Below, one piece after another: positions 7,878-19,636 of a stretch of 64,000 bases of DNA; within the stretch, counting starts at the first letter, position 1, and each line of letters starts with the position of its first letter. The DNA is from Chalciporus piperatus. Lineage: Eukaryota > Basidiomycota > Agaricomycetes > Boletales > Boletaceae. A program made the position numbers and the translations under genes. The stretch is from contig JBBPTG010000005.1 in assembly GCA_038093975.1 (NCBI GenBank), forward strand, positions 372,001 through 436,000, read 5' to 3'. The notes under the pieces are model-generated. The model was not told the origin of the DNA. It searched no databases and saw only the letters and a program-made list of their open reading frames with translations.

Positions 7878-10800
7878 ATGGCAGACAACTCCACTGAGCC
7901 TCGTCGCTCTCAACGCGACAGAAAACAAGTAAAACAATTCATCTCCTGTAAGCATTTAATTATTAAAACAATCTGAAATCTCACACGGAACAGCACCGAA
8001 CAAACGAAAGAGAGACCAAGACGAGGACAGTGATGAACCAGAAAACACCCGCGAACAGGAGGAGAGCGACGAGGAGGAACGCGAGTCTACACCTCCAAAG
8101 AAACCAGTGGCACCAAGAAAACCAAAGGCCAAACCAAAGACGCGCCCACCCGCAAAGAAACCACGATCAGCCAAGTCCACCGCTGCTCCGAAGCCAAAGC
8201 AGAGAACGCGCAAAGGTAAAGCTGGTTTCGATGCCACAAAACTCGCGACGGACACAAAGATTGCAGCGGATAACCCGCTCTTCAGTACGTGTCACACACA
8301 CCGTCACATTCGGTCCACTCATCTCGTGACAGACGCGATCTTGAACCCTTCCGCCGCGCTGCAGTCCACAGCCGAGGATTTCCTCGAGTCTCTCTCAAAC
8401 AGCGCGGGGGCTGCTCAAGCTGAGCTGATCAACTGTATATTACGTGCATGTGGTTGCAACGACTCCCTCGATGCGGACCAAGTACTCGACTATGACGGTG
8501 TCGTCGACTCGCTCGACAACTTTACAGAGGGACTCAAACAGGTAACCAACTTCCCTCAACGCGTACGCCTCGCTTACCTCCCCTATCAGGAAAACTCGCC
8601 CATATATCCACTCACCTCCAAACTCCCCGCATTCAAACACTTCCGCGCGTCACTCTCGGAGCTAATAGAACGTCTCATTCTAGCAGCTGCAGAACTCGGA
8701 TCTCTATACACTTCGGACCTCATCACCACCCTACAAAATTGGGTCATCGCCATGTCCTCGTCTCAAATACGCTCCTTCCGCCACACTGCCACGGTAGTCG
8801 CACTCGAAGTGGAGACGGCACTCTGTCAGGTAGCTGCCGCTGTAGAGAAGGAGGCGGAAATCGTTGGACGACAGCGTGAAGGTGAGCGCAAACGCAAGGC
8901 CAGCAACAAGGCAACCGGCGTACGCGAAAAGGACTTGGACGGCAAGGCAGCAGAAGTTCGAAAACGACGCACTGCCCTTGCCGAATACCTTAAAGAGATT
9001 GTAGACGGGTGAGTTCAGCGCTCACTGCACTTTCGTCCATACTCAACCGAATCTTCAGTGTTTTCGTGCACCGATATCGTGACCTAGACCCAAACATCCG
9101 CGCAGAATGTGTCAAAGCCTTGGGCTCATGGTTCACGCACTACCCCGCACATTTCCTCGACACGTCTTATCTCCGATACGTCGGATGGGTCCTCTCAGAT
9201 TCGAACACACCCGTCCGGCTTGAAGCCGTACGCGCACTCACAGCCGTATACTCGCAATCCGAATACGTCGGATCTCTCACAAACTTTACCGAACGGTTCA
9301 AGCCGCGATTACTCGAGATGGCTGGCGGCGATACCGAATTGAGCGTACGCACCGCCGTAATCGGCGTTTTGAGCTCTATCGATGGTCATTCACTCCTCGA
9401 AGATGACGAGCGTGATCGCATGTGCTTACTTGTGTATGATGCAGAGGCACGGGTGAGGAAAGCGGTGTCGGTGTTCGTCTCAGGGGTTTGGCAAGAGCTG
9501 ACGGATGAACGTGTGGCTGTCGCGGCGGGACGCAACAAGAACAAGGCGGACAAGAAGGCCAAGTCGAGGGCTGGTGTGAAGGCGCTTGCGATATTGCTCG
9601 TCAAGTGGGGCAAGTCACTCGATAAAGCGTCAGAGACTGCTGAAGAGGAAAGCGTCTTGTCGGGCGAGGGTGGTACTGCACCTGGTCGACGCATACACTT
9701 ACCGACTGTGACGGGCGCTGACCCGAGAGGACGGACAGCGCTTGCTGTCGAGGCTCTGTGGGACGAGATTGACGCTGTGAGCGATTGGGAGAGTATCTTG
9801 GACGTGTTGTTGCTCGACCATTCAGCAGGAAGAGACGAAGACATGGACGGACCTGACTCGCTTGTGCAGTCTGCAAAGACGACGGTCGACCCTGCCTGGC
9901 GGTTGGAAGAAGTGGAAGAAAGCGTGCTACTCGAAGTCCTCGTGGCGTCGTTACGCCGGGCCAAACTGGTGGCTACAAGCGCAAAGAAGGTCGGTCTCAC
10001 GTCACCATCCTCTGATGTCATTTATCCTCATATCGCCTTTTTTTAACGCCAGGGCGACGAAGAAACTGTCGTATCAGACATGACGCGTGCGCTGATGAAA
10101 GGGGTACCGAGGTTGTTCATCAAGTATCAGACGGACGAGAACCGGATATCGGAGGTGTTGCTCATTCCTCCGTTGATGAATCTAGACCTTTACCTCGAGA
10201 TGCGAATGATGAACGTGCGTCGTTTGTTGAGCGTCTTTCGATGTGATGACCTATTGACTCGTTTTCGTTTTCGTGACAGGCCTATGGGAGTCTCTGGGAC
10301 GACGTGTCGAAACAGTTCCTCTCGCATTCTTCTCAATCGGTGCTCAACAAGGCTGTCTCTGCCATTCGTCACTTCCTTTCCGCCACCTCGCTCACGAATA
10401 CGAATAGCACGAAGATTCTGGAGCTTGAGGATGAACTTGCGACGCAGCTGCGTGATGCCGTCGCTGGACGGGAAGAGATTGAGGTTGCCTCGTTTTCGGA
10501 GGACGAAGTGCTCGCCCTGGGTGCGGTATGTGCCCGATTATGTGCACTCGCGGGGTCGAGGGATATATGCGCTTGGATGGAAGAGGACGAGGGAGGGAAG
10601 CAGAGTAGTGCATGGGATATCGTGTGTGCGCTCGTTGAGAGGGGTAGACTTGGATATCGAGAAGAAGAGCGGGTGAGTCGGCGCGTTTTTTTCAGTGTTG
10701 ATTTTCGTAAATCGTGGACTGAACTGACGTGGTACGACCAGATGATCGAACAAGGGCTGCATTTGTTGGGGTTACATATCATATGGAAAACTCGGGGTTT

Positions 10801-12893
10801 ACCTGACGCGAGGGATACCTCAGCAGATAGTGACAAGTACCGACAACTAGTGCGCGAGCGACGAGATGCGTTGTTCGAGAAACTGGTCGATTATGTCGTC
10901 GGACAGCAGTCGAATACGGCCGAGGGTGTCAAGCTGGCGGTGAGTGCTCTTCATGTTCGCATCGTTTACCACCCCGTTGACTAGACGGAACGCCCAGGCT
11001 TTCCAAAATCTGATGAATTTACACATTTTGTTTTGTCCCAGCCAAGCAACCTCGCCACGCGGGGATGCCTTGCCCACAGAACCACTCGCCATTCAGTTGG
11101 GCGAGGAGGTTCAACATCGGTGTGCGGGGTTCATTCAGGCGTGTGTGGAACAGTATGCGGAGTTGTTGGAGGATGGGGGACGTGTACAGGAAGATGAGGA
11201 GCAGGATGAGAGTGAGCGGGATGAGAGTGATGAAGACGACGACGACGAGCCTGCTGCTACTGCCAAAAGTGCGAAGAGGAAAGGAAAGGGTGGTGCAAAA
11301 GGGAAGGCCAAGTCGCCTGTCGAGCAGAGTACGTTTCCTCCCTTCGATGCGTGAAGTTGATCCAACCATTTGTCCCATCTACAGATCAACCCCCGTCACG
11401 GTCGTTGCTCGAGCAAGAATATCAATTCATGGCGACGGTGTCCACCTTTTTGCGCGCGATCCGTGCTGGTGCGGTCCATGTCAAACACAGCGCGGTCTTG
11501 CTCGCCAACCATGGACGTCTCGGTCCTGCGTTCGATCTTTGCACCAAGGTGATCATCGACGTGCTTCGCGAAGAGGGCATGTATAACGAAAACGGGGATA
11601 TTGTCGTCGAGGTCGTCAAGAAGGCTATGACGGAGGTACGTCCGCGCTAGATGTCATGCACGTACCATAAACTAATACTACTACGGCACATCTTCACAGT
11701 CATTCTCGCTCGTCATGGACGGCGTCGTCAAAGACGAAGAACACACGATCGGACTCGCCAAACAACTCTCATCCGTGTTCCTCATCCGTGGTGCCCAACT
11801 CGCTGTCGTCCGACGACTCGATGCGCGGTTCGTCGTGCGGATTCACAAGGAGCTTCTCAGGGAAGCTGTCCGACGCGTGTCTGCGTTCGAGAAGAGTCAG
11901 ACTCAGGCTCAGGGGAAGATGAAAGGGGGGATGAAAGCAGAGAAGAAAAAGTTGGGGATTGCGGTGACGTTTTTCAGGACGATGGTGCCGTTGTTGGCTG
12001 GTGTGGAGAGTCGGGACGGGTTGGCCATGTGAGTGTCGTCGCGAGTTCTGGGGGATGTGGACGTGGACGCCGATGCTGACGCTGACATGCTGGATCACAG
12101 AAAAGCGTGTTTGGACCAGCTCGTGAGCGATGCCAAGCTAGAGGTGAAGCCGACAGCGAAGATATGGGATCCTCTTCGGGCGTATGAGAAGAAGCTTGTG
12201 TCGATCATGCACAAAGGTGAGCCTCCTCCATCTTTTTCCTTTCTTCGTGAGGAGCTCATGCTCGCGTTCGTTCATGAAGGTGCTGGCGGAAAAGGGAAGA
12301 AAGCTAAAAGCGGACAGGGCGGTGCGACGAGCGACGAAGAGAGCGGCGTCGAGGGTGGTGCTCGGGGTGAAGAGACGGAAACCGAGCCCGAGCCTGGACC
12401 TGATGAAGCACCTGCCGCACCGCCTTCGACATCACGACCGAGGCCGAAGCCAAGACCTGTCGTGCGTCGTCCGCCTACGCCATCTGCGGAGGAAGAGGAA
12501 CGCGCGATCAGTGATGCAGAGATGGACGATGCTGAGGAGGCACGGGATGAACCACATGAGGGTGAGGATGGGGATGCACAGGCGACGCCCAAGAGCAGAC
12601 GGAAGGGAAGAGCGGATGATGGGTCACAGTCACCAGTAAAGACACCACGGGCACGGGCTAGTGTGCCCGCGTCGACCTCCAAGACGAAGACGAACGGCCG
12701 ATCTGTTGCTCCACGTTCGTCTGTGAAACGACAGCGGACGGCGGATGATACAGACGACGAGGCGGAGGCACGTGTAGGTGTAGGTGCCCGGGAAGAACCT
12801 TCTGAGGAGCTCCCCACCTCCGAGGACACCTCACTCCCACAAACGGGCCCGACGAACGAATTCGTTATTCGACGGAAGCGTGCAAGACATTAA
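7878..12893 (+). CDS. SCC3: Cohesin subunit SCC3 (STAG/SA family)
   Basis: Twelve exons join in phase: 7878-7947, 7994-8284, 8333-9008, 9059-9989, 10053-10214, 10280-10672, 10742-10939, 10998-11328, 11385-11635, 11700-12028, 12101-12216 and 12280-12893, giving 1453 residues. A Lys/Pro/acidic N-terminal tail is followed by the STAG domain (about residues 125-330). After that comes the conserved segment VFVHRYRDLDPNIRAECVKA and its LGSWF continuation (about 346-370), and then helical HEAT-like repeats. An acidic low-complexity insert lies near 890-930, and the C-terminus (about 1260-1453) is disordered and rich in Pro, Glu and Arg. SCC3 binds the SCC1 kleisin of cohesin and helps load cohesin on chromatin for sister-chromatid cohesion. 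It is longer than the yeast protein, mainly through the tails. Confidence 0.93.
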
Positions 12894-13432
12894 GAACTCG
12901 ATGGAGTTCGTGTGGATCTCTACATTTTTATGCTTATTTTTTCATACCTCGTTTTCTTCCTTTTCTCCTCTCCTGCTCTCTCTCTCTCTCTTGCTCTGTT
13001 TTCTTTCATCTTACTCATTGTTGACCATGCCACGCGTATCGTGTTGTTGCAGTACTTGTATGGACACCCATCAATCACTCGAGTCATTTCCTTGTCCATG
13101 CACACTCGCGAATGAGTATCATTATGGTATGGGTATACAGAAATCGAGAGAAATTTTACAAGGAGTGATGGACTTGCAAGTTAGGATGTGAACGTGATCT
13201 GCGTCCAAGAAAGCATTCGAAAGTTAGCCCTGCTAGCATTATCGTCAAAGAATAAAATGTGCCAATGAAAAAGAGCGAATGTCAATAAATACGTATGTCA
13301 ATACATAGATACGTATGGTAAGTATGTGCGGGTCGCCAGTTGTGGTGACCGTTGGAAGTAGTTGGTCGTCATGGAGGGCTACGAGAGGTGAAGGGAGAGA
13401 ATGCAACGGCTATGATGGGGAAGGTATCATCA
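12894..13432. other. Convergent spacer after SCC3
   Basis: This is the 3' region shared by SCC3 (plus strand) and the next minus-strand gene. It contains a pyrimidine tract with a (CT)n run at about 12976-12991 and AT-rich stretches (13250-13320) likely to hold polyadenylation signals. No gene was seen. Confidence 0.5.
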
Positions 13433-16400
13433 TCATCTGTCATCAAAAATGACACTCCTGATCGCCCTGTTGCCATCCTCGGTCGCACGCCGTCCTTTTA
13501 CGCGGGATTTCAGTCCCCCTGTCGCCGACTCAGAGACTGGACGTGAAGCATGCAGTAGGTTGTGAGGGCCTGAGATCGTCCGAGGCCGCGGAGATGCCAC
13601 GCTGGAAGGAATGCTGATTCCAAGCATCTCATAAATATCCCGTTGAACTTGTGCGAGCGCCCACACGTCGGTAGAATCCCGTACCGACGCCGAGCTGTAG
13701 AACGATGCAGTTGTTGACAGTGGTCCACTTGATGAAAGCGCTGCCGTCAACATCGTGCTCGCGCGCGAGTTCAGAGGTAGAGGTAGAGGTGGGACGCGTG
13801 GGACGCGTGGGACAGGGGGCACGTCTCCTGCAGGGGGAGCGGACGGACCCCCGTTCGTGGTAGCACTGAAAGATGAACGACGACTGCGTGGTTTCCTGGA
13901 CCTCAAGCCTGCCTGCGATCGACGAACGCTCAACTTGCGCAGGGCAGAGAGGCGCGCGGAACATTGATTGCTTTGGAAGGAGATGGCTTCGTCATTTACC
14001 GGGGACTGAACTTCACCACCCCCTGTCGTCTCCATCAGACGGTCGTTCAACTCGTCCCAGTCCTTGGCAACCTTCTCAGCGTGTTTCCATGCTTCGTCCC
14101 TCTCTGTCTGCAGATCACAAATCTGCTCCACGAGTTGCTCCCTGTCTGCCATCTGTCGGAAAAACGAGTGATGCATCTTCCGCAGAGCCATTGCGAGTGC
14201 GCTCCCGTTGTGGACTTCCCGTAAACTCTTCAGCTGAGCAAGCTGTTCGATGATGTCGTGCAACTTCTCCGCGAGGTGGTCGAGCGCCAACGATACCTCG
14301 GCAAGTTCCTCCATCGTCTGAATGGCAGTCGCGGTATCGTTCATCTCAACCCCTTCGACATGCCCCGCCAATGCACCCATGAGCGTCCACCGTTTCCTCA
14401 CGAGCGCCTTGTACTGAGCCTTGACGTCCGTACGCTGCATCTCCAGACGATGCGTCTCGTCCGCGATCTCACCATCGAGCGTCTCCAGCCTGAGCAGTCG
14501 GATTGACGAGCCCTCAGACGAACTCTGGATAGCCCGCGACACGATACTTTGCAGCTCGTCCGACGTGAACGTCCACTGAGCAGCCTCCATCGTCAATCCA
14601 CGCCACTTTGGTGCAGGCGTGTGGAACTTGGGAGGAGGGTTCGACGCAGCGGCATACAGCTTGGGCCACGGGGAGCTACCAGTATTCGGACTGCTACCGC
14701 GCTCGGGGGTTGCCACAGATGTTACAGAACCGTTTCGGGTTGTGACTCCGGGAACAAACGAACCAAGAGGTGGTTGTGTCACTGCGCTGGGTTTGCGAGG
14801 GCCACCGGGAAGACGTGGTCGTGATCTCGCCCTTGTACGCGATCTAGCATCTGGGGCGGTGGTCGTCGAAGCCTCTCGGATACGTTCATATACAGTGTCT
14901 GTGGAAGGAGGTCGCGACAAAGAAGGTCGTGATAAAGGCGGCTGGGACTCGGGATACGCGCTGGGACGGTGATGTTGCGTTCCTTCTGATACCACGACGT
15001 GATAGGGTGGGGGTGCAACATAGGATGGTGACACTGAATGATCTGATGAAGCGCGGGAAGGGGGCATATGAGGAGCTGGAGAAGTGGTCCCTGAACGATA
15101 TTCTCGCGGTGATGCTAATGGGGAGGGCGATAACGACGACGGTGATGGTAGGAACGACGAGCCGAGGGGTGGCTGCTGCTGGTGCTGCTGGGGTTGAGGT
15201 TGAGGTTGACTGATGCTCTCACTTAGAGTTGACGTCGATGGCGGAGTAGATACTACACTCATGGTCAGCCGTAGACTGACCGGAGATGTCGTTGTTGAGT
15301 CAGGAAGGGGAATGAGGTGGGCATATTCTGGAGGACTCGACGAAGCATGGTCGGGATACATCATCACAGAAGGCAAGGATGAGCAAGAGTGTCGTGCGAA
15401 TGCCTGAAGAGCTTCCTCCGCTTGCAAATTTGAACTCGAAGTTGAGATGTGGGCGAGCGGATGAGGACGAAGTTTGGTGTCCACAGTTTCCTCGTTTTCC
15501 CCGGTCTCCTCAGTCTCCCCGGTCTCCTCAGTCTCCCCGGTCTCCTCAGTCTCCCCGGTCTCCTCAGTCTCCCCGGTCTCCTCAGTCTCCTCAGTCTCCT
15601 CAGTCTCCTCGGGTTCCTGCGGATCCTCCACGATAGCTTCTTTTTGGCTTAGATGCGAAGAGGGTGACGTATTCGGCCTCTCAGGCATTGGTGGAAGTGG
15701 CGTCTTTTGGATAGATAAGAGAGCTGTTGCTGTCCTGGGCCTCTGCAATACGCCGAGGCTATCGTTCTTCCCGGCCATATGTCGGTTTACGAGCGTCCCA
15801 TGATGTGACAACTTTCCTGACGCAGACTTTGGCCATTGATTGTTGGCTGTAGAACCGATAAGTCCCCCTGACACAAGCGGTGTGAAGAGGGCTGGAGTTT
15901 CTGGGAACGTCTGGTACCCCGCCGATACACTCGTTGTACTCCACGATGGAGTCACATCCGGGTTTACAGTCACAGGGTAGTTGAACAATTCGCCGTAGCC
16001 GATATCTGATACCGCAGATGGGATAGCATTGCCACGCGGTGAGACGAGTGTGCTATCCGTCGCGATATCGTCTTTAGCTATACAAAGGACGTCAGATTAT
16101 TACAACCCAAACGAAAGATAGAGAGTAGCTTACGCGTAGATGTCACAATGTTCAACCCACCACCCCTCCGTTTTCTTTGTCTACGGCTGATGTCCCGACG
16201 TGGGGCAATGTACGAGGCGCTCGATTCTGAACCAGGAGAAACCATCATCGACTGTGGCCCAAGTGGCACAAAATCAAATTCGTCCAAGGTATGATCGGCA
16301 GAACTCAAGATGAACGACTCTGCTTGGGATGACTCCCCTCGCCGAGAGTCAAGGGGCGACGATAGGTCTGATGCAGTATTTGGCACATCAGATGTGCTGT

Positions 16401-17513
16401 TCCTGTGCGTCTGTGGGCTACCATTCACCGCGAAGCTCGTGCTCTGTAGAGGTAGCGTGGCCGACATAGTCGGTGTGGATGGTGTTGTAAGCTCCTGGAT
16501 ACGGGATACCCGCCGCCCAGCATGGTTCGTCATGGGAGATAAAGCGTAGGCATCCGAGATAGGGTACTCTGAGGAAGTGCTCGACCCAGACGTCAATCCA
16601 GGCGTATATTTTGGGTGCAAGAACGGGCCCATCGGCAATGGGGGAACAGGGGGGATTGCCGATGGCCTCGCCGACTCTGAAGAGCTCGTCGATTGTGCAC
16701 CACTGGTATGCTTGTCACGGTGTTCCGGAGAGAAACTCGAAATACTTCCACGGGGTAACGTTGCTGAATCCTGGCGAGTCATCCCACTGCGATGTCGTGA
16801 TTTGCGGTTTTCGACGGACGACAGTACGAAAGAATTCGCTATCAACGCCCGTGCAAGTGTGGTCCCGGATACCGCCGAGAGATTTTCAGACGAGGATGAC
16901 AGAGGTAGATTCGAAGCAGCCTCGCCATTCTGCGGGGCTGACTTAGTGAGCAGAGCCGAAGATAGAGGGGCAGGATGTCCTGTTTGAGCGCTGGGAAGCA
17001 GGCGATCTACGTCCGGAATTATGATGGGTGCGGGTACTGACTTCTTGCGAGTATGATGGCCCTTTCAATGACTGGTCAACCCGCGAAACACTATCAAAGA
17101 ATCATTTTGTGACTTACAGGGCGTACGTCTTCAGCAAGGGGAGTTTGCTCTGACGATGAGCTCGATTGTGAGTGTTGGCCAATGACCAGGGTCAGGTTAT
17201 CTGAGGTGGGTGTGGCAGTGTCACGAGAATCGACAAGAGAGGCCCGGCCCGGGGAGTTAGCTCTCCCTTGCAGCAGTTCTTGTGGAAACCATTCTTCGGA
17301 AGCCGAGGGGAGGTCTAAGTGAACCAACGGCGAGGGGTCGATGATCGATATGGTCGAACCAGCCTCGTTCAGATCCAAGGTCGGGTCACCGATGTTGAAT
17401 ACTCTTGGTGAGAGGACATCAGACGAAGAGGTTGGAACGGAAGTCAGGTCGCTGGTCTTGCCCTTGGGAGCTTTGCGTTTACCGTTCCTCCGAATGAAGT
17501 TGGAGAGCATCAT
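13433..17513 (-). CDS. Large Ser/Pro-rich coiled-coil protein, uncharacterised
   Basis: Three exons: 17513-17118, about 17048-16132 and about 16080-13433, giving roughly 1300 residues. It starts MMLSNFIRRNGKRKAPKGK, a basic N-terminus, and continues for hundreds of residues as a Ser/Thr/Pro-rich disordered chain with many PPVPPLP-type SH3-binding-like motifs. It includes a Glu-Glu-Thr repeat tract encoded at 15501-15612. Near the C-terminus (encoded about 14560-14000) a clear coiled coil appears (segments around EIADETHRLEMQRTDVKAQY and QICDLQTERDEAWKHAEKV), followed by Arg/Ser- and Pro-rich sequence. This looks like a cortical or septal scaffold, but no named family was recognised. Confidence is high that it is a gene and low for function. 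Confidence 0.7.
15501..15612. repeat. Coding minisatellite (9/12/18-bp units) encoding E-E-T/G-E-E-T
   Basis: Head-to-tail copies of ccggtctcctcagtctc-type units lie inside the coiled-coil protein gene. On the minus strand they encode repeats of EET and GETEET. All units are multiples of three, so copy-number changes keep the frame. Confidence 0.9.
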
Positions 17514-19636
17514 GCCCTACCACTGGGATTCAGACCTGAACGACTTGATGAGAGCCAGAGGGAAAGCAAAGGCTTGAGAACAGTAATACACAGCACTTGT
17601 GGGACTTGTGTGGGACTAAGATAAAGTGGGCGGCCATGCCCATGAGACAGTATATTTTAGCAATCGTTGGCGCGTTGGCTCATCAGGGTAGCATCAGGGC
17701 AGCCAACTGCCGCATCAGCGCATCAACGTGCAGTTCATAGTAATGATACAGCCTCCGACTCAACCGCTTAGCCGAAAGGTCTCCCGGCTTTCGGAATTCT
17801 CACCTTTCCTTTCGTAATGTACGATTATGAAGTACACTTCGCGAGTGACCCCAGTTCAGAATGTGGGTTGGGAAAAGAACTCACTCACGCTGCCAGATTG
17901 AAGCACTGTTTATAGTCGTCTTATCAAGCCCCGGGCCCCTAATCTGACAGACGATCAACTTGAAGTGTTTGGTGGCACAGGGTTCATCATAGGAACAAGT
18001 TTCAGGGCGCATGAGGCAGTGAACCAGATGATGACACACACTCCTTTGTCGCACCTCCCCAGTCGTAAAGACTCCACCGCTAATGCTTGTGGAACCCGGA
18101 TCAGTCACCCTCGTGTCCACCCACAGAAGCCAAGATTCGTCCGCACTGTGATCCGGGCCCAGTTGTATATGAGGTCAACGAGGGTCAACGCCTGTAATAA
18201 TCTTGTCTAGCACGACAGGTGGTTGGCATACATACCATTCCTAGCCAGCATGGTGCAATAAATAGGAGAGGAGCTGGTCGATGCTATGTATTGTTCACCC
18301 ACGATCCTTCGAAGTTCTTCGCTCAACAGAGATGTTCCGTGGGTTACCACACGTTTGTTCTGTTGTCGCCGGAGCAGCGATATATGTAGCTCCACTGGAC
18401 AATGGTGCTGCAATATGACAGCGAGCTCTAAGTTGGCAGGCTCCCGTAACCACGGCAACCAGAAAGTCAATCATTAGTCCTCCAGTAGTAGCCGACCTAA
18501 TAAACAATGTGTGCCAGGTAGTCGATATTATTATTGTTAGTCGATCGTCCCTCTCAATGAGACGCCCATGATCTGCCAACAAATGCAAATGGTACTCACT
18601 ACAACATCAATGATTTCAACGTTCAACAGGCATGGAAGCAACTCAGATAGGATGTAGTTGGCCGCGAGGTTTCGATCCTACAGATCCGCTGGTGGCAATG
18701 TAAACAAACCGAATATTGGAGTTGGAGCCTGTGTCACAGAGAGCTGCCATACGTCTGATATCTGATCAAGATTGCCCGACGCTTGACCAAAACATGACGA
18801 CTATCATAACCCTAATTAACTGGCACAGAACCTGAACTACTCTAAATAGAGTAACAAAAAAAGCTCAAGTTTGCCAGTCCCGACTTTTAGATTGGCATGC
18901 CAACGTGCCCACCATACCCCGGCTGCCGACGTTCTCCTATTGGTCGAGTCTATAGGACGACGTACAAGTGATAGCGTCGCCGATGATAGTCCTGTGATCA
19001 CGGTCACAGCTGTACATTTAGGATTGCCTGATTCTTACCAACTAGTCCAGCGATCCTGATGATCACCAGCCTTATTGTGAGAGGCCGAATGTCATCGGGC
19101 GCAAGTAAAGAGTGTTGGAGCAGGTCGGCCACGAATGATATTCCGAAGAGAAACAGAAAAAGGAGAAATGATGTGTTGAGATTAAGACCCAAAGGCCAGC
19201 TACTTATCGATATACGGGAAGTGGGTATTGCGTGTAGCGCAAGGGGGGGTGGGGGATTGAAGAATCCAACCACCGAGTTAGAAATACATCCAAAAAAAGT
19301 GAGTTATTGGTAAGTACTGTCACGAGTGAATGCGTCTTTGTTAAATGGGAATGAAAATGCTAACGAGGAAACTGTGTCTCATGGACAATGAATGGAAGTA
19401 ACGGAACGAACGTTCAAATTCCAGTGACCGTCTGTCCGGTGCTTAGATGGTTAGATGCGATGCGAAAATGCCAGAGTCCATGCTACGCCGAGAGGCTTGG
19501 TTGGGTAATGTCAGCCAAGAAAGATTGAATCCGAAAGTAAAATAGAATGAACTGATGGAGTGGAGCGTGCAAAGTTAATTGGAGGCACATGATGCCTGAT
19601 CGTAAATTTACTCACTAGAACAGATAGTAACTTTTC
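17514..19636. other. 2.1-kb stretch with no recognisable gene
   Basis: Only short open frames on either strand occur here, none with a convincing start, splice sites or protein features. The region is divergence-free, between two minus-strand genes, and includes the promoter of 13433-17513 near 17514-17900. A TAACCCTAA-like motif occurs at about 18809. It may contain a decayed gene or a non-coding RNA; nothing in the sequence decides this. Confidence 0.4.

Noticed and set aside
9386..10021. 211-codon minus-strand frame inside SCC3
   Set aside because: Antisense shadow of conserved SCC3 coding sequence; Ser/Thr-rich by codon complementarity.
12272..12829. 185-codon minus-strand frame
   Set aside because: Mirror of the low-complexity SCC3 C-terminus; Ser/Arg-rich and without independent features.
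15449..15652. Leu/Ser-Pro repeat frames on the plus strand (and parallel frames)
   Set aside because: All three plus frames are open only because the minisatellite unit lacks stops; the minus-strand frame is the long coding one.
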